Below, piece by piece: positions 41,540 through 53,894 of a stretch of DNA of 64,000 nt. Position 1 is the stretch's first letter. Each line of letters begins with the position of its first letter. Source of the DNA: Megalonaias nervosa (Eukaryota; Mollusca; Bivalvia; Unionida; Unionidae); the NCBI GenBank assembly GCA_016617855.1, contig JAECUM010091485.1, positions 54,041 to 118,040 of the forward strand, read 5' to 3'. The position numbers and the translations under genes were made by a program. The notes under the pieces were generated by a model that was not told the origin of the DNA, searched no databases, and was given only the letters and a program-made list of their open reading frames with translations.

Positions 41540-42416
41540 TGTATTATTCGTATTGTAGGCCACCGGCCCAAATAATATAAACAATTTAATATTCTATGTT
41601 CGTAGTGAATATATACATACCTTCCTGTATTTCCTCTATTTGGTAAATTTCTTGCTTTTAACTAACAGATTAGGTTACCTAAATATGACTCGCCTAGGTG
41701 ATCTAAATAGTTTTGCCTTGTACAGCTAACTTTAATACACTTATAGAAGCGTAATCTATCCATTCTATTTATCTCATCGATTATTTATTTCACGACAATA
41801 TCCTTACATCGCTCTCAGAGCATTCTATAAACAGTAAGTTACACTCCGTCTTAACCAAACATTACCAAATCCATATTTTAATAATGTTTTTCACATCGTT
41901 TGCCCATCAAGTACAATGTTCACTAAATTCCAATTGGAAATTGTAGCATTGTCTTGGAGCTCTGATAGTTGATCTGTTTAACATCCGATACCAGCACGTT
42001 TTAATTCGAATATAGCGAATGTTTTTTCAAGTGCAGTCTCGCTAATTAATGATAAAGAAATGCATGTGTGTGTGTGTTTGTTTGACAAACTCACAATAAA
42101 TGTGCAAAACTCAGCGTATTACTTTTCTCTGTTTCGAATCCATAGTTTTAATTAGGCAAACCTTCTGCGTCGAATATGTGAAGCACATACATTTATTTTA
42201 CAAATTTAGATAAACTACTTGTCAGCATGTGTATAGCTTTCGCTGCTCGACAGGCCAAAGTTTCGTGATACATACCTAAAATTTGTTTTAAGAGAATATG
42301 CGGCCCAAATATGTATTGTATGTTTCAGTTGCAATTTCTTTCGGACCACAGTACCATTTCTGATACCTACGCAAATAGTCTCCCCTACGGAATACAATAA
42401 TTTGTGTTTTTCCAAA
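40936..42416. other. GPCR intron, nothing beyond a microsatellite
   Basis: Apart from the CAT run, only AT-rich sequence is seen. Confidence 0.5.
41501..41540. repeat. (CAT)n microsatellite
   Basis: A CAT trinucleotide run in the intron. Confidence 0.85.
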
Positions 42417-42601
42417 AATGACCAGTAGTTTTCATCGATTGCAATATCTTCCTAATGACCAGTAGTTTTCATCGATTGCAATATCTTCCTAATGACCAGT
42501 AGTTTTCATCGATTGCAATATCTTCCTAATGACCAGTAGTTTTCATCGATTGCAATATCTTCCTAATGACCAGTAGTTTTCATCGATTGCAATATCTTCC
42601 T
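42417..42601. repeat. Five identical tandem copies of a 37-bp unit
   Basis: The unit begins AATGACCAGTAGTTTTCATC and ends GATTGCAATATCTTCCT. Copies start at 42417, 42454, 42491, 42528 and 42565 with no visible differences. Confidence 0.9.
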
Positions 42602-43165
42602 AATATATTTAAACATTTTCTAGAGCTTAATTACTGTGTCTGAGAACAGTCTTAAAACAACGGCATACAACAATATGAACAACGTTTTGTTTCTGATGAT
42701 ATTCCATTAGACGCATCCGCCATTGTACTCTGGAGATCATTTAGAAACAAGGCAAAACGTAATGGAGATTAAACACATCCTTTCCCTGCTCGAGCCGGAC
42801 GATCAAAAATATTGCTCAAACAATTAGACTTAACACAATCATTCACATCTTAATAGACTGTATTAATCAGTCGTAACATTTTGCTACTTTTATCATAATT
42901 TAAAAGTTTATACATCGAAATTTTCAAAATCTATAAAAACAGAATAAAATCTTCCTCACACTTTCCTCAGATATTTGCTTATTAATGTGCATAGTATGAA
43001 AATATTTACAATTGTTTTCAAATCGATTAAAGCGATCATTCAGTTTTCTCACTTCATCTCTTGTCAGTATGATAAGAGTCTTATTGCTGATGTCCTTACT
43101 TGATCCAGTGGTGTTATAATACTGACACTGTTTCGGTTTTAGACCCCACTGTATTTGACTCGGAT

Positions 43166-43275
43166 ACTACTACTACTACTACTACCACTACTACTACTAC
43201 TACTACTGCTACTACTACTACTACTAATAATAATAATAATAATAATAATGATATTAATATTAATAATAATAATAC
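43166..43275. repeat. Compound (ACT)n / (AAT)n microsatellite
   Basis: A run of ACT triplets passes into AAT and ATT triplets. Long frames across it in several phases are artefacts of the repeat. Confidence 0.9.
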
Positions 43276-43285
43276 CCTTTATTCC

Positions 43286-43510
43286 CACGTCATCTCTGTC
43301 TGCGTGGGTTCGAGTCTCGGGTTCGCCCAATGTGGGTATGTGAGAAAGCTTGCCGGTAGCTTCTCGTGGGTCGATGGTTCTTGCTGGAGTTTTCCCAGGT
43401 TCTTCCTAAAACATTTATACTTGCCGCCATGTATAGCCTATCTTGTGCTGAAAAATGGTGTTAAACCCTTGCAATAACAATAACAATAATAATAACAATA
43501 ACAATAACCC
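43286..43510 (+). repeat. 5'-truncated family-2 SINE
   Basis: It begins just before the B-box (GCGTGGGTTCGAGTCTCGGG) and continues through GAGAAAGCTTGCCGGTAGCT and CCATGTATAGCCTATCTTGT to a CAATAA tail. Confidence 0.85.
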
Positions 43511-43724
43511 TTTATTGTTCTTGCAACATAGGGCATAGGCCCATACTTAATACATGTCTAAAGATAACAATCTAGTATTAATGCGCTGACTATTTGTTTT
43601 ATAGATTTCGCTGGATAAAGACCAACATTATGTAGGATAATAATATTATTACTGAATTCTCTCCATAAAGTTATAAAACGAACTTAATAGACATTTATCA
43701 AATTATCATACATATAAAACTTCA

Positions 43725-43726
<2 letters not shown>

Positions 43727-43759
<33 letters not shown>

Positions 43760-43785
43760 CGTCGTCATCATCATCATCATCTTTA
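43727..43785. repeat. (AAT)n/(CAT)n microsatellite
   Basis: AAT triplets are followed by TCATCA triplets. Confidence 0.85.
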
Positions 43786-43954
43786 CAGCATGGATAATCA
43801 GCTTGGATTGAAAATAGTCTTTGGGGAAATAAATGTAAATGTTGTTTGTGATTAATTTTCAATATGTGGATGGAGATAACAACATTAGTTTTATTGGAAC
43901 AAGAATTTTGGAAATGGAGACCCTGTAACGCATATAATCGAGAGTTCATACAAG

Positions 43955-44200
43955 GTGTGTTTGAGGTGGAGACTGGCTAACGACACATCTCCGAGAGCTC
44001 ATATAAGGTTTATCGGAAATGTAGACTGGGTAACAACACATTATAAGCTCATGGAGAGTTCATACAATGTGTGTTGGATGTGAAGACTGGGTAATGACGT
44101 GTCACCTAAAGTTTATACAAAATGTTGGAAGTGGAGACAGGGGAGCAACACAGCACGAGAGTTCATACAATCTGTGTAGGCGGTGGAGACGAGAGAATGA
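43955..44200. repeat. Diverged tandem repeat, period about 65 bp, about four copies
   Basis: Units share GTGGAGACTGGGTAACGACA, then a variable segment and GAGAGTTCATACAATGTGTG. The divergence suggests an old array. Confidence 0.65.
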
Positions 44201-44210
44201 GATAACACAC

Positions 44211-46470
44211 AGTTTTTTTAATTATAAATATCAAGTTTTAAAAAGAACAATAAAAACTAACAAATAAAAAACGCACAAGATTACGATCGAAGTTACACCG
44301 TCGGTGATATTTCAACGTTATTTTTAGCCCTCAACCATTTACCCAGAAGTTTTCTCCTTAATGTCTATGCACTTTTGGCCAGCATATGTTGTGCCCAGTG
44401 CCAATCACTTTCAAATGATCGTTACTACCATATGTTGTAACTGTCTTTGCAGTCGTATGTCTTAGAAGTGCCTCTCCATCCCAATATGTAAATTTCTGTC
44501 GGATTCCCCTACTACCGTCAGTTTACACTTTAAATAATGGAACACATAAATCAGAGTTTGGATATTACATGACATATGTTGTTTAATCTTATAAGTTATA
44601 TTTGTTTCCATTGTTTGTACTATGTCTGAATTTATTATAAAATTACAGAGCTTGCAACCATGAAGTTCACACTTAAAACAACAAGGATTGTCGATACCAG
44701 GTACCTTGGATCTCAATAAAATGTCCGTTAGGTTCTTATTTCGTTTGCATGCTGCAGACAAAGTGCATGTTCTAAACGCTTCAGGAAATTATGTTACAAA
44801 TTGTAAAATATTTCTATAGCATCTTTGATGCAGAAGCTGACCGCCTATTGAAATGAATAATGAACGGAATTATTTATTGTGTTTTGTTACAAATATCACT
44901 TTTTTCCAAATGACTCAGATTCATTTTTTTTTGTTCCCTGATTTTGTAACCTCTTTTTCGTAGTCCTACGAAAAGAAATTGACAAGCGTAATGAAAGTCT
45001 TATTCGTTGTTACAAATCAGCTCGAACATCAATATCTGGGATTTAACAATGCTCCTGAACATATGCCATGGATGAAATTTATTTTGTGTTGTAATTAATG
45101 AGTGTCAGTTTGTTTGAAACATTCACGAGCATCTAGATTAAATCCTTGGGAAAGATGTCTCTATTGTATGTTGTTACATCTAAGACGCCTTCACTTTAAT
45201 TGATAATTTTAGTATTAATTTTAATTGATGAACGGCAGTCATTCATCCAGTTAAGAAACTCTTTTAGTTCTTCCGAATAGGTCCAAAGGAAGAAAATGTT
45301 ATTAAAAAACCTAACGGAACTTGAAGCCTTCAAGACGAGGGATAAAATCAGTCAGTTCCTATGTTCTTCTAAGGAACGTTTCAACTAGCAATTTGCATGC
45401 TGGAAGAAGATTTTTAATTGGCAAACGCATGCTTTTCAATGCAGCCTTAAGTTTTCAAAGTACGGCAGGGATATTCTAAACACCAGACTTTTGCCGGTCA
45501 TTTATCTGCAGTATTCAATTACTTCTCTGACGCTTGTTTCGGCTCAGACTTCTTGGCAAAAATGTGCCAGGTTCTGTATCACAGCAACATGTGAATATTC
45601 TATGTACGAGTTCCCGAAGTGCCAATTACTACAAGCTCTTCGCACAATTTAGGTAGATATTTCCGTGGAAGCAAGTTAGGGGCGGTAACGACAGACGGAG
45701 AGAGAGAGAGAATTCCCTGTAATTTTAGGCAGGTGGGCAAGCTTCAGATCAGTGTAACTAGGTAGGTAAATTACTATATCTGTTCTTTAATCGATTCTTT
45801 ATTGCAAAGTACATATTACGTTTTCTTTTTTTTTCTTTATTTAACAAATTGATTTTGATTTAGAGAACTTGGAAATGAAAACTTATTCAATAATCAGGCT
45901 GTTTGATATACGTGAAAAGCAATAAGTTATTGTCTAAAGTTTCTTTGGTTATATGTGTCGTTGTTTAAATACAATTATTCTTTCGTTCCCAGTTGTCGCG
46001 TTTTAATCAATTCAGGAACACATATCATATTATGTGTCCCTCACATTGGCACAAATCTATGTGGATATCTTCTGTGTACTTTTCTTTTTTCTTTTCCTTT
46101 TTTAACGTTTGTAGTTAGTAGATAATGAAGCTTTATACTCAAGAGAAATCTAATAATGTGTCTGATAGGATTAACAAAGGCATAATATTGCAAACATTGA
46201 AACAGGCTAATACAATATTAAAATAAAAATTTACATAAAATATTGTAACAATGTAAAACAGTAACGTATAAGAATTAAGAGAACAGACATGTTAACGTTT
46301 TTTTACAAGACTACAAATGAAGAAAAAAAATGCAGGAACGAAAATATGAAGATACTGAAATTGATGGGATATTTCGGGGGAGGGGGGAGGAGATAAGGGA
46401 CTTTAACTTCAGCTCGTGAAGTATTTTGTAGTATGCATCCTATGTATCAACCATATAACAGCTAAGGAGA
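44211..46470. other. GPCR intron, no recognisable element
   Basis: Only chance frames, none with a domain. A short (GA)n run lies near 45700. Confidence 0.45.
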
Positions 46471-47104
46471 CAGTTTTTATGTACAAATTTAATGCTGCAA
46501 TTAGCGACCTAGTATTAAAAAAATCATAAAAATCAAATACACAAGTGAGGTCAAAATGGTCCATATTTTTTATACCTATATTAAAACAAAGTATAAGAAC
46601 ATTATCCACTTGACCAGAGAAGTCAATGACAGTTCATAGCAGAAGATGTTTATGCACCCCAACCCTAAATGTATACCTGCAATTTTCATGTCCGAAGATC
46701 ATTTTTGACACCATGTGATGCTCACAGTGCAAACACATGCCCTTTTCCTAGATGACAATTCTGCAAAACAGTGTGTACTAAACAGGCTGATGCAATTGAA
46801 AATAGTTGTCATCCAAGCCGTTTTTGAGATATTCTACTTGCTCCAAACCCATGTGTTTACTGTTATGGGACGCTAGCTCTTCGTCCTAGTCGACTATTGG
46901 TATTTCACTATCAACATACTGCAGAGTAACTACGGCAGGTGTACATGCCTGACATCAGTTTCAAGATCAACACAAGCCCGAAACACCTACTTCACAAATA
47001 TATCCATATCTTTAATTAGTAAACAATAATAGCTGAAAAAGTCATACCATAGCCTTAAGTTAAGAAATTTGCCAGGGGCCAATTTACGAAACTGGACCCT
47101 GCCA
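46471..47104 (+). repeat. Direct duplication, copy A (partner 53895-54501)
   Basis: It starts CAGTTTTTATGTACAAATTT and ends ACTGGACCCTGCCA. It matches the second copy at high identity, with a segment of about 23 bases present only here near 47067. The two copies flank the gypsy element in the same orientation. No LTR ends, RNA head or coding sequence are seen. Confidence 0.85.
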
Positions 47105-47495
47105 CCTTAACAATTTGGCTGAAAATGGTTTATGTCAAAAGTTGTGTACATATCACACATTTAGACATTATCTAGTAAAATGGTATAAAGGAAAACTTTT
47201 TGTGTGGGAAACTAACAATGGTATTACGCTTTTAGAAAAGTTACTACTTTGGGGCAAAAAGCACTGCATTATTTACATTGTGAGTTTCGACTGACTGCAT
47301 TTCTTGAAAGATTTCAAATTGTTTGCAACCTGTAATGCTTTTGGTCTTTGTTTACCACCATAGCATCATGACAGAATCAATATTTCTTTACAATGTTTCA
47401 TGAATGTCAAGAAGGGATTTGGAAATTATAAATTTTAGGACTGAATAACAGAAATGCTATGTTAGTTGTCAGTGACAGAAGTGAACAGTTTCTAT

Positions 47496-48367
47496 TGTTA
47501 CGTATAGGCTCGTTCAAAAGTAACAAACGAAAAGAGTGAAACCAACAAGCTTTGTAAGTTTAACAAAAATAATTTATTTCCCTAGAAAACACGGTGAAAA
47601 GGTGAAAATAGAAAATAGGACTTACAGTTTGTGAAGACAATCCAAACATTTATCCTAGTACTGAAAAAATACAAGTCCTATCACTAAATAGTTTTAACTG
47701 AATCCAGGTTCAAATCTTGATGACGTTCCAAGATGGAGGATGATGACGTCGGGTGAAGTCTTTATACAAATGTCAAGAGTTCCACGTTGAACCACAACTT
47801 GTAATGTTTCAATTTACAATAAATTTCCATCGAATGTCTTTGTCACTTGTACAGTTCTCCAGGGAATAAATGATTATATTCTAAAAAATAGATGAACTTC
47901 TGAACAAGCTGTCATCTATGATAAAACATCTCGAGCTCCAAAGATGTAAGAAATACAACTCTTTACGGCACCTAATAGAAATATATCCTTCTTCTTGAAG
48001 ATATATTGAACGACTGAATATTTCACGGGGATCTGAGTATTTTTAAACTAAACTAAGACGTCATTTCAGGCGCGCACGATGGAACGCGTGGCTATTTTGC
48101 AATAAACAATGCAATTTCACGTGGACCAAAAAAATGACCTTGGCAATAATCAATCGTTTTCGCGTAGTGTTTACTCAATCGACAAACCACGATAGGATAA
48201 AATCGTGCTTATGCGAGTCATACTACGTTTTATATAAACATAATATCTCTTTCAAAAATATCAGATCCCGTGAAAATAATCATTACAATATAAAGTAATG
48301 ATACAAAAATAAAATAAAAAAGAATTTTAAATTAGCCCACAAGTAATTAAATTACATATTCGTAACA
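47496..48367 (-). repeat. 3' LTR of the Ty3/gypsy element
   Basis: On the minus strand it starts TGTTACGAATATG at 48367 and ends CTATACGTAACA at 47496, giving short TGTTACG/CGTAACA inverted ends. A purine-rich stretch (AGAAAAAAAGAAAG read on plus, 48379-48392) lies just outside, about where the polypurine tract is expected. No second LTR is visible right of 52565, so the 5' LTR seems lost or too diverged. Confidence 0.7.
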
Positions 48368-48507
48368 CTTTCACCCATAAAGAAAAAAAGAAAGATTTAT
48401 GTCATAAAGCTTTCTTTTTTACCATATGTAAACTATACATGAGGTAAAGAAAATTACATAAGAAGAACTCTTATGAATTATACAAAGTGTATATGAAAAT
48501 AATATTT

Positions 48508-49660
48508 CTATACACAGGAAAGTGCATCTGCAATCAAATTGTCTTTTCCTTTGATGTGCCTGATGTTGAGATTATATTCTTGCAAAAACAAACTCCACCT
48601 TAATAATCTTTGATTTTTATTTTTCATCTTGTCGATGAAAGTAAGGGGATTGTGATCACTAAACACAACAACCGGAGAAGGAGCTGAGCTAATGTAAACT
48701 TCAAAATGCTGTAATGCCAGTATTAAAGCCAAACATTTCTTCTCGATTGCTGAGTAATTTCTTTGTTGCTTATTTATTTTTTTAGAGAAATAGCACACTG
48801 GGTGATCAACACCATTTCTATCTTCTTGAATAATACTGCTCCAACCCCAACATCACCTGCATCCACAGATAATTTGAAAGATTGATTGAACTTTGGAGCT
48901 GTGAGAACCGGCGCACTTTTGAATATGGCTTTTAACCTATCAAAAGATTCCTGACATTTTTCTGTCCAAGGAAACTTGTTTTTCTTACTTAACAAGTTTG
49001 TCAGAGGTTCAGCAATATTAGAAAAATTGGAACAAAACTTTCGATAGTATCCGGCCGTACTAAAAAATCGCATCAGTTGCTTTTTACTGACAGGCACAGG
49101 AAAATCAGAGATAGCTTTGACCTTAGTATCGATAGGTTTAACTTGACCATGTCCCACAATATGTCCTAAAAAGTTACACAAGCACGACAAAACTCACTTT
49201 TAGATAAACTGATTGTCAAATTTGCATCAATGAGTCTTTCAAAGAATTTCCGAATCGTGGCTAGATGTTCTTTCCACGTGTCGTTGTAGATGATGACATC
49301 ATCAATGTAAGCATCACAATTTTCTAGACCAGAGGTAATCATATTCATCATGCGTTAAAACGTACTTGGGGAACCCTTCATCCCGAACGGCATTACTTTA
49401 TATTGATAGAGTCCATCTGGAGTCACAAATGCCGAAATTTCTTTCCCTCTTTCCGTAAGTGGAATTTACCAAACTCCTTTCAGAAGGTCTAATTTGGTGA
49501 CGTACTTGGCATTTCCAACTTTATCAATACAATCATCGATTCTTGGTAATGGAAATTAATCTGTTTTTGTCACACTGTTCACCTTCCTATAATCAGTACA
49601 CATACGGAAAGTTTTATCCGGTTTCGGAACAAGTATGCATGGTGAACTGCAGTCACTTTT
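48508..49660 (-). pseudogene. Gypsy reverse transcriptase - RNase H region
   Basis: Minus-strand pieces in order: RT N-terminal part around 49400-49640 with VPKPDKTFRMCTDYRKVN and QYKVMPFGMKGSPS; RT palm (49166-49351) with CDAYIDDVIIYNDTW; connection and thumb (48774-49190) with HIVGHGQVKPIDTKVKAI and TGYYRKFCSNFSN; and RNase H (48508-48798) with PVVVFSDHNPLTFIDK and GKDNLIADALS. Several frameshifts and stops divide the region. RT motif YIDD is intact. The region is encoded after the integrase, not before it. Confidence 0.8.
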
Positions 49661-51119
49661 ACTGGGCTCTATGAAATAGTTCTCCAGCAAATACTGAATT
49701 TCCTTTTTCAAGTATTCCTGTTTGAGAGGGTTCATTCCTTTCTGGTTGGTGTAAATGTAAAAGTTTCTGGTCCAGATCTTTCATAATTTCCGAATTCCAA
49801 AGATTTGTTGCTCCAAGATCAACAGTGTCCAATTGAATTTCTTCACTTAAATCCTCAGTTGGTGGGACAGGTACAACTAAATTAATTGCATAATTTACTT
49901 GGCTATCTCTTTCAATATACACCTTTAACATGTTAATGTGGCAAAGTTGTTTTTGTTTTTGCCTACCAGGTGTATTTATGATGTAATTTAAATCATTCAC
50001 GTTCTTTTCAACCGTGTATGGACCATAATACTTGGCTTGAAGGGGATTTTGTGGAATGGGCAAGAGAGCTAGAACTCTATCACCAGGCTGAAAACTCCTA
50101 TCCCTTGAGTTTTTATCATATCTTGATTTCATTCTGGACTGAGTAGAGCGCAGATTTGCTCTTGCGACCTCACAAGCCTTTGACAATTTGTACTTAAAAT
50201 CAGAAACATAGTCAAGAAGATTGAGCTCTGGATCTTCATTTGAAAGAAGTTTCTCTTTCAACAATTTCAAAGGTCCACGCACAGTATGTCCAAAAACTAG
50301 TTCAAAGGGACTGAATCCTAAAGATTCTTGAACGGACTCCCTAACAGCAAACAAAAGTAAATGAATGCCTTCATCCCAATCTTTGCTAGTATCAAAGCAA
50401 TATGATCGAATCATATTCTTTAAAGTCTGATGAAATCTTTCTAAGGCCCCTTGGTTTTCAGGATGATAGGCAGAAATTTAAATTGTTTAATGCCTAATTC
50501 ATGCATAGCTTGCTGGAAAATTCCAGACATGAAATTTGACCTTTGATCCGATTGGACAGATTTGGGAAGGACAAAATTGAGTAAAAAACTTTATTAAAGC
50601 TTTCACTATAGTTTTGGTTTTAATATTCCTCAAAGGAATTGCCTCTGGGAATCTTGTTGACGCACACATAATGGTCAACAAATATTGGTTGCCTGACTTG
50701 GTCTTAGGTAAGGGACCAACACAATCTACCATTATTCTGCTAAATGGTTCGTCAAATGCAGGAATAGGTTGCAGATGAGCCTTAGGTATCTTCTTAATGG
50801 GTTTTCCTACCATTTGACATGTATGACAAGATCTACAAAATTTACAAACATCACTTTTGATTTTTTGGCCAGTAAAAGTGAGTCAAGATCTTGTGATAAG
50901 TTTTATTTATCCCTAAATGACCAGCCAGAGCAGTTTCATGACCAAACTAAGTATTTCCTGTCTGTAAGATTTTGGAACCACAATATGATAGTTCACTGAC
51001 CATTTGTCGTTAGTTGGTACCTCGAGAGGCCTCCATTTTCTCATAAGAATTCCATTTTTAATGAAATAACAGACAGGTACTTCAGTGGCTTCAGTTTCAC
51101 TAATGGCCCTCGGAAACAA
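49659..51119 (-). pseudogene. Gypsy integrase (upstream of RT)
   Basis: The N-terminal zinc-type region starts near 51119. The core (50499-50813) has FSRIMVDCVGPLPKTKSGNQ with the first Asp. The second Asp lies in a shifted frame near 50540. The ERFHQTLKN block with Glu is near 50440, followed by SLGFSPFELVFGHTVRGPL in 49659-50414. The C-terminus has a GPY/F-type module (YYGPYTVEKNVNDLNYI). Frameshifts break it at least twice. It runs directly into RT sequence, which places integrase 5' of RT. Confidence 0.8.
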
Positions 51120-51233
51120 ACGGGAGATTTCAGGATATTTTTCCTGTTCGACGACAAGTGATTGTCGTTTGTGACCCTGATTAGATTAAAGAGAATGAGT
51201 ATTTAAAAGAGGATCATTGTGATCAATACCTTT

Positions 51234-52565
51234 TTATTGATCCAAATTAGGAGTGAAAGTGACCTCATCAAAAGCCCGACCAAGACATGTGTCAGCTAAA
51301 GGAATATCAAAATCATTCTCAAGAGCTTTCTTTGCCATAGCTCTTGTAACTGCACAAGCTGGGTATAACTCAGGGTATTCTTTTTCAATAGGATCAACTT
51401 TCTGATGCAAAGAAGGCTTGTCAGTTACACGTGGATTAACCACAACCTTGTCTCCAACTAGGTCGTTGCCCTCAACGGGTAAAATAGACACTATTCCGAC
51501 CGTCACATGCCCTGAAACTAAGTCTGATGACAAATTTACACAATGGAGAGGAACATTAACAAAGCCGCACTCTACTCCCTGAATGAGAACACTCTCATTA
51601 GAACAGGACGTGTCAGTAAAAGGGAAAGTACCTGACAATAAAAGACTCTGAGAAGCTCCTGCATCCCTTAAAATTTTAATAGGGATAGGATTGGCCAAAT
51701 CACCCAAGAGTGATATAGAACCCTTCGACATGAATGGTTCATAATTCTCCATAATAAAATCAGACTGGGGTTTATGAGACCCAACAAATGTATTGCTTTC
51801 AATACATGACCGTGACCTTGACCTCTTAGAAATAAAAGCATTTGGGATAGGTCTATCTTGATTCTGATGCCTATATTTCAATTTGAAGCAATCAGAAATG
51901 ACGTGTCCTTTTTTCTTGCAATAGGTACACGTAGGAATAGACAAGGGTTTTGAATCAAGTTTATCAGAAGCTTGATTTTTAGAAGTTGTGCCAGATTGAG
52001 TTTTAGGAGGGGTCATGTTCGGCTGAAATACCGTTCTACCAGTAGACTGCTGAGTGAAAGATTTGCTTACAACAGGAACTTTATGAGCAAAGGAATACTC
52101 ATCGGCAGCAAGGGCAGCATTTTCCAAGGTTTCAATCTTGTGCTCTTCAAGATGATTCTTAATGTCATTAGGAACACAGTTATTGAACTCTTCAAGTAAC
52201 ACAAGTTGTTCAAGACTTTCATAATCATGTTCAACTTTCTTGGCTAAGCACCATCTCTTAAATAACTGCTCTTTTTGTCTGGCAAATTCAACACAAGTTT
52301 GTCCAGCTTCTTTTTTATAGTTTCTGAATTTTTGCCGATAAGCTTCAGGGACTAACGTATAACCCCTTAACATGCACTCCTTAACCAAATCATAGTCCGA
52401 ACTCTGTTGTACTGACAGGGATGCATAGATATTTCGGGCTTTTCCGAAAGGTACACATTGCAATAATTGAGTCCAATGCTCCCTTGGCCATTTCAAATTT
52501 TCAGCAACTTTTTCAAAATAAATAAAATATTTGTCTACTTCCTTTTCACTAAAAGGGGGAATCAC
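51234..52565 (-). CDS. Gypsy gag-protease ORF (443 aa)
   Basis: The N-terminal ~170 residues resemble a gag capsid domain (YFIYFEKVAENLKWPREHW; YRQKFRNYKKEAGQTCVEFA). A zinc knuckle CTYCKKKGHVISDC lies at about 212-225. A retropepsin-like region at about 300-380 has LRDAGASQSLLL (DAG in place of the usual DTG/DSG) and ILPVEGNDLVGDK. The frame is open throughout, unlike the rest of the element. It supplies capsid and protease for the retroelement particle. Start at 52565 is the first Met of the frame; the true start is not certain. Confidence 0.75.
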   Translation of the reverse strand: MIPPFSEKEVDKYFIYFEKVAENLKWPREHWTQLLQCVPFGKARNIYASLSVQQSSDYDLVKECMLRGYTLVPEAYRQKFRNYKKEAGQTCVEFARQKEQLFKRWCLAKKVEHDYESLEQLVLLEEFNNCVPNDIKNHLEEHKIETLENAALAADEYSFAHKVPVVSKSFTQQSTGRTVFQPNMTPPKTQSGTTSKNQASDKLDSKPLSIPTCTYCKKKGHVISDCFKLKYRHQNQDRPIPNAFISKRSRSRSCIESNTFVGSHKPQSDFIMENYEPFMSKGSISLLGDLANPIPIKILRDAGASQSLLLSGTFPFTDTSCSNESVLIQGVECGFVNVPLHCVNLSSDLVSGHVTVGIVSILPVEGNDLVGDKVVVNPRVTDKPSLHQKVDPIEKEYPELYPACAVTRAMAKKALENDFDIPLADTCLGRAFDEVTFTPNLDQ

Positions 52566-53894
52566 AACAGCAGTCTAGGTAATCTGGAGAGATCAAAGTT
52601 TAATCAATTAACAGTAGACCATGCTGGAATATTGATATACTGATGTGTGGGACCCTGTTAAACTTACAGAGTGACATATCAAATAAATTCATTGATACAT
52701 AGCCACTGAAACTGACCATACATATACAATTACTCAATACAATTCAACAGAGAAATTTCTTCTCAGACACCAATTCACTTACAACTGACTTTAATGATTT
52801 CTGGAGTTTAAAAAATCATAGTAAATAATATGAAAATGTATAGAACAAACATTTTCAGTGGAAAATTCAGTTCAAGGTAAAAAGTATTTCACCTGCTTGC
52901 TTTTAATAAGCACGTGCCATAAAACAACTCCTGCGGAAGCTAAATCTGTCCGTCAAAGTCATTCTCTTGTGCACTTAGATCAGAACGAGTATCTGGATGA
53001 GATTCAAGCTATTGTTTCTTTCAGCATGACTAACCGATTGATACTAATCTTTTACCATGCAAATTGAGACCTGCAAAAAGAAAAGACACAAGTGATATTG
53101 ATGTACTTTTAACATTCAGTGAAAACATAAGAATTTCAGATGAGAAACTGTATGTGTATCGTCAAATGCATGAAACTGCCACTTAATTTTAAGCTTTTCC
53201 CCTTTGTTAACTGAATCTAGAAATTTCAAGATATATACATAACACTGAAACATTTCCTATTATCATCCAAGTGTGAGATATGAATCTCTTATGTCACCTT
53301 CACAGTGGGGTCATGAAGGTAGAAACTATGTAGATGTGCTAAAACTTTCCTTCTTCTTACCAAAATATAGCAAGCAATATGCCATATGCATAATTATTTC
53401 TAAGACCGTTCCACTGGTGACATTCAACATTCACAACAGTGTGTTTATGTGTGATTCCTCTGAAGTCTATCTGCTCCTGTGGAGTTCAATTACTTTAAAG
53501 AATGCAAGTTGACATGTTATGCAATTGTTTCTGTGTGTCTGTATTGAAATGTGAATAATATTCATAAAAATAAGGGTGCAAACCTTGACAACTACAGAAA
53601 GAGCAAGACAATACATTATGGTCAACATTTTGTTCCCATATTTAGGAAGTTAAGTCCAAAATATGCTACTTTGTCATGATGTAAACAGTTATCACATTGA
53701 GGTACAAAACACAGTTATCTCCCTCTCCAAACAGCATTACATACAACACTTAGTGATATATTGAAAAAGGAAGGAAAAATAATGACGCTAATGCATAATA
53801 ATTATTTAAATATGCACAAAGAAACCGAAAAGTATATTAGATGTTGCTGACTACACCAATAAAAATTATCAGTTTTCCTTAAGGGGGAAGGGGC
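52566..53894. other. GPCR intron, no recognisable element
   Basis: This should include the 5' leader of the gypsy element, but no LTR end or primer site can be identified. Confidence 0.4.

Larger units (their letters stand above)
47496..52565 (-). mobile_element. Ty3/gypsy retroelement of Gmr1-like gene order (gag-PR-INT-RT-RH)
   Basis: On the minus strand the order is gag, protease, integrase, reverse transcriptase, RNase H, LTR. The RT is clearly gypsy type, yet integrase comes before it, as described for Gmr1-type elements. Only the 3' LTR can be delimited. Pol is decayed while gag is open. Confidence 0.8.

Noticed and set aside
42417..42601. Regular 37-bp repeats resembling a CRISPR array
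   Set aside because: Repeats are contiguous with no spacers, in an animal intron.
43139..43343. Open frames with poly-Ser, poly-Ile or poly-Thr
   Set aside because: They are produced by the triplet microsatellite and have no start context or domain.
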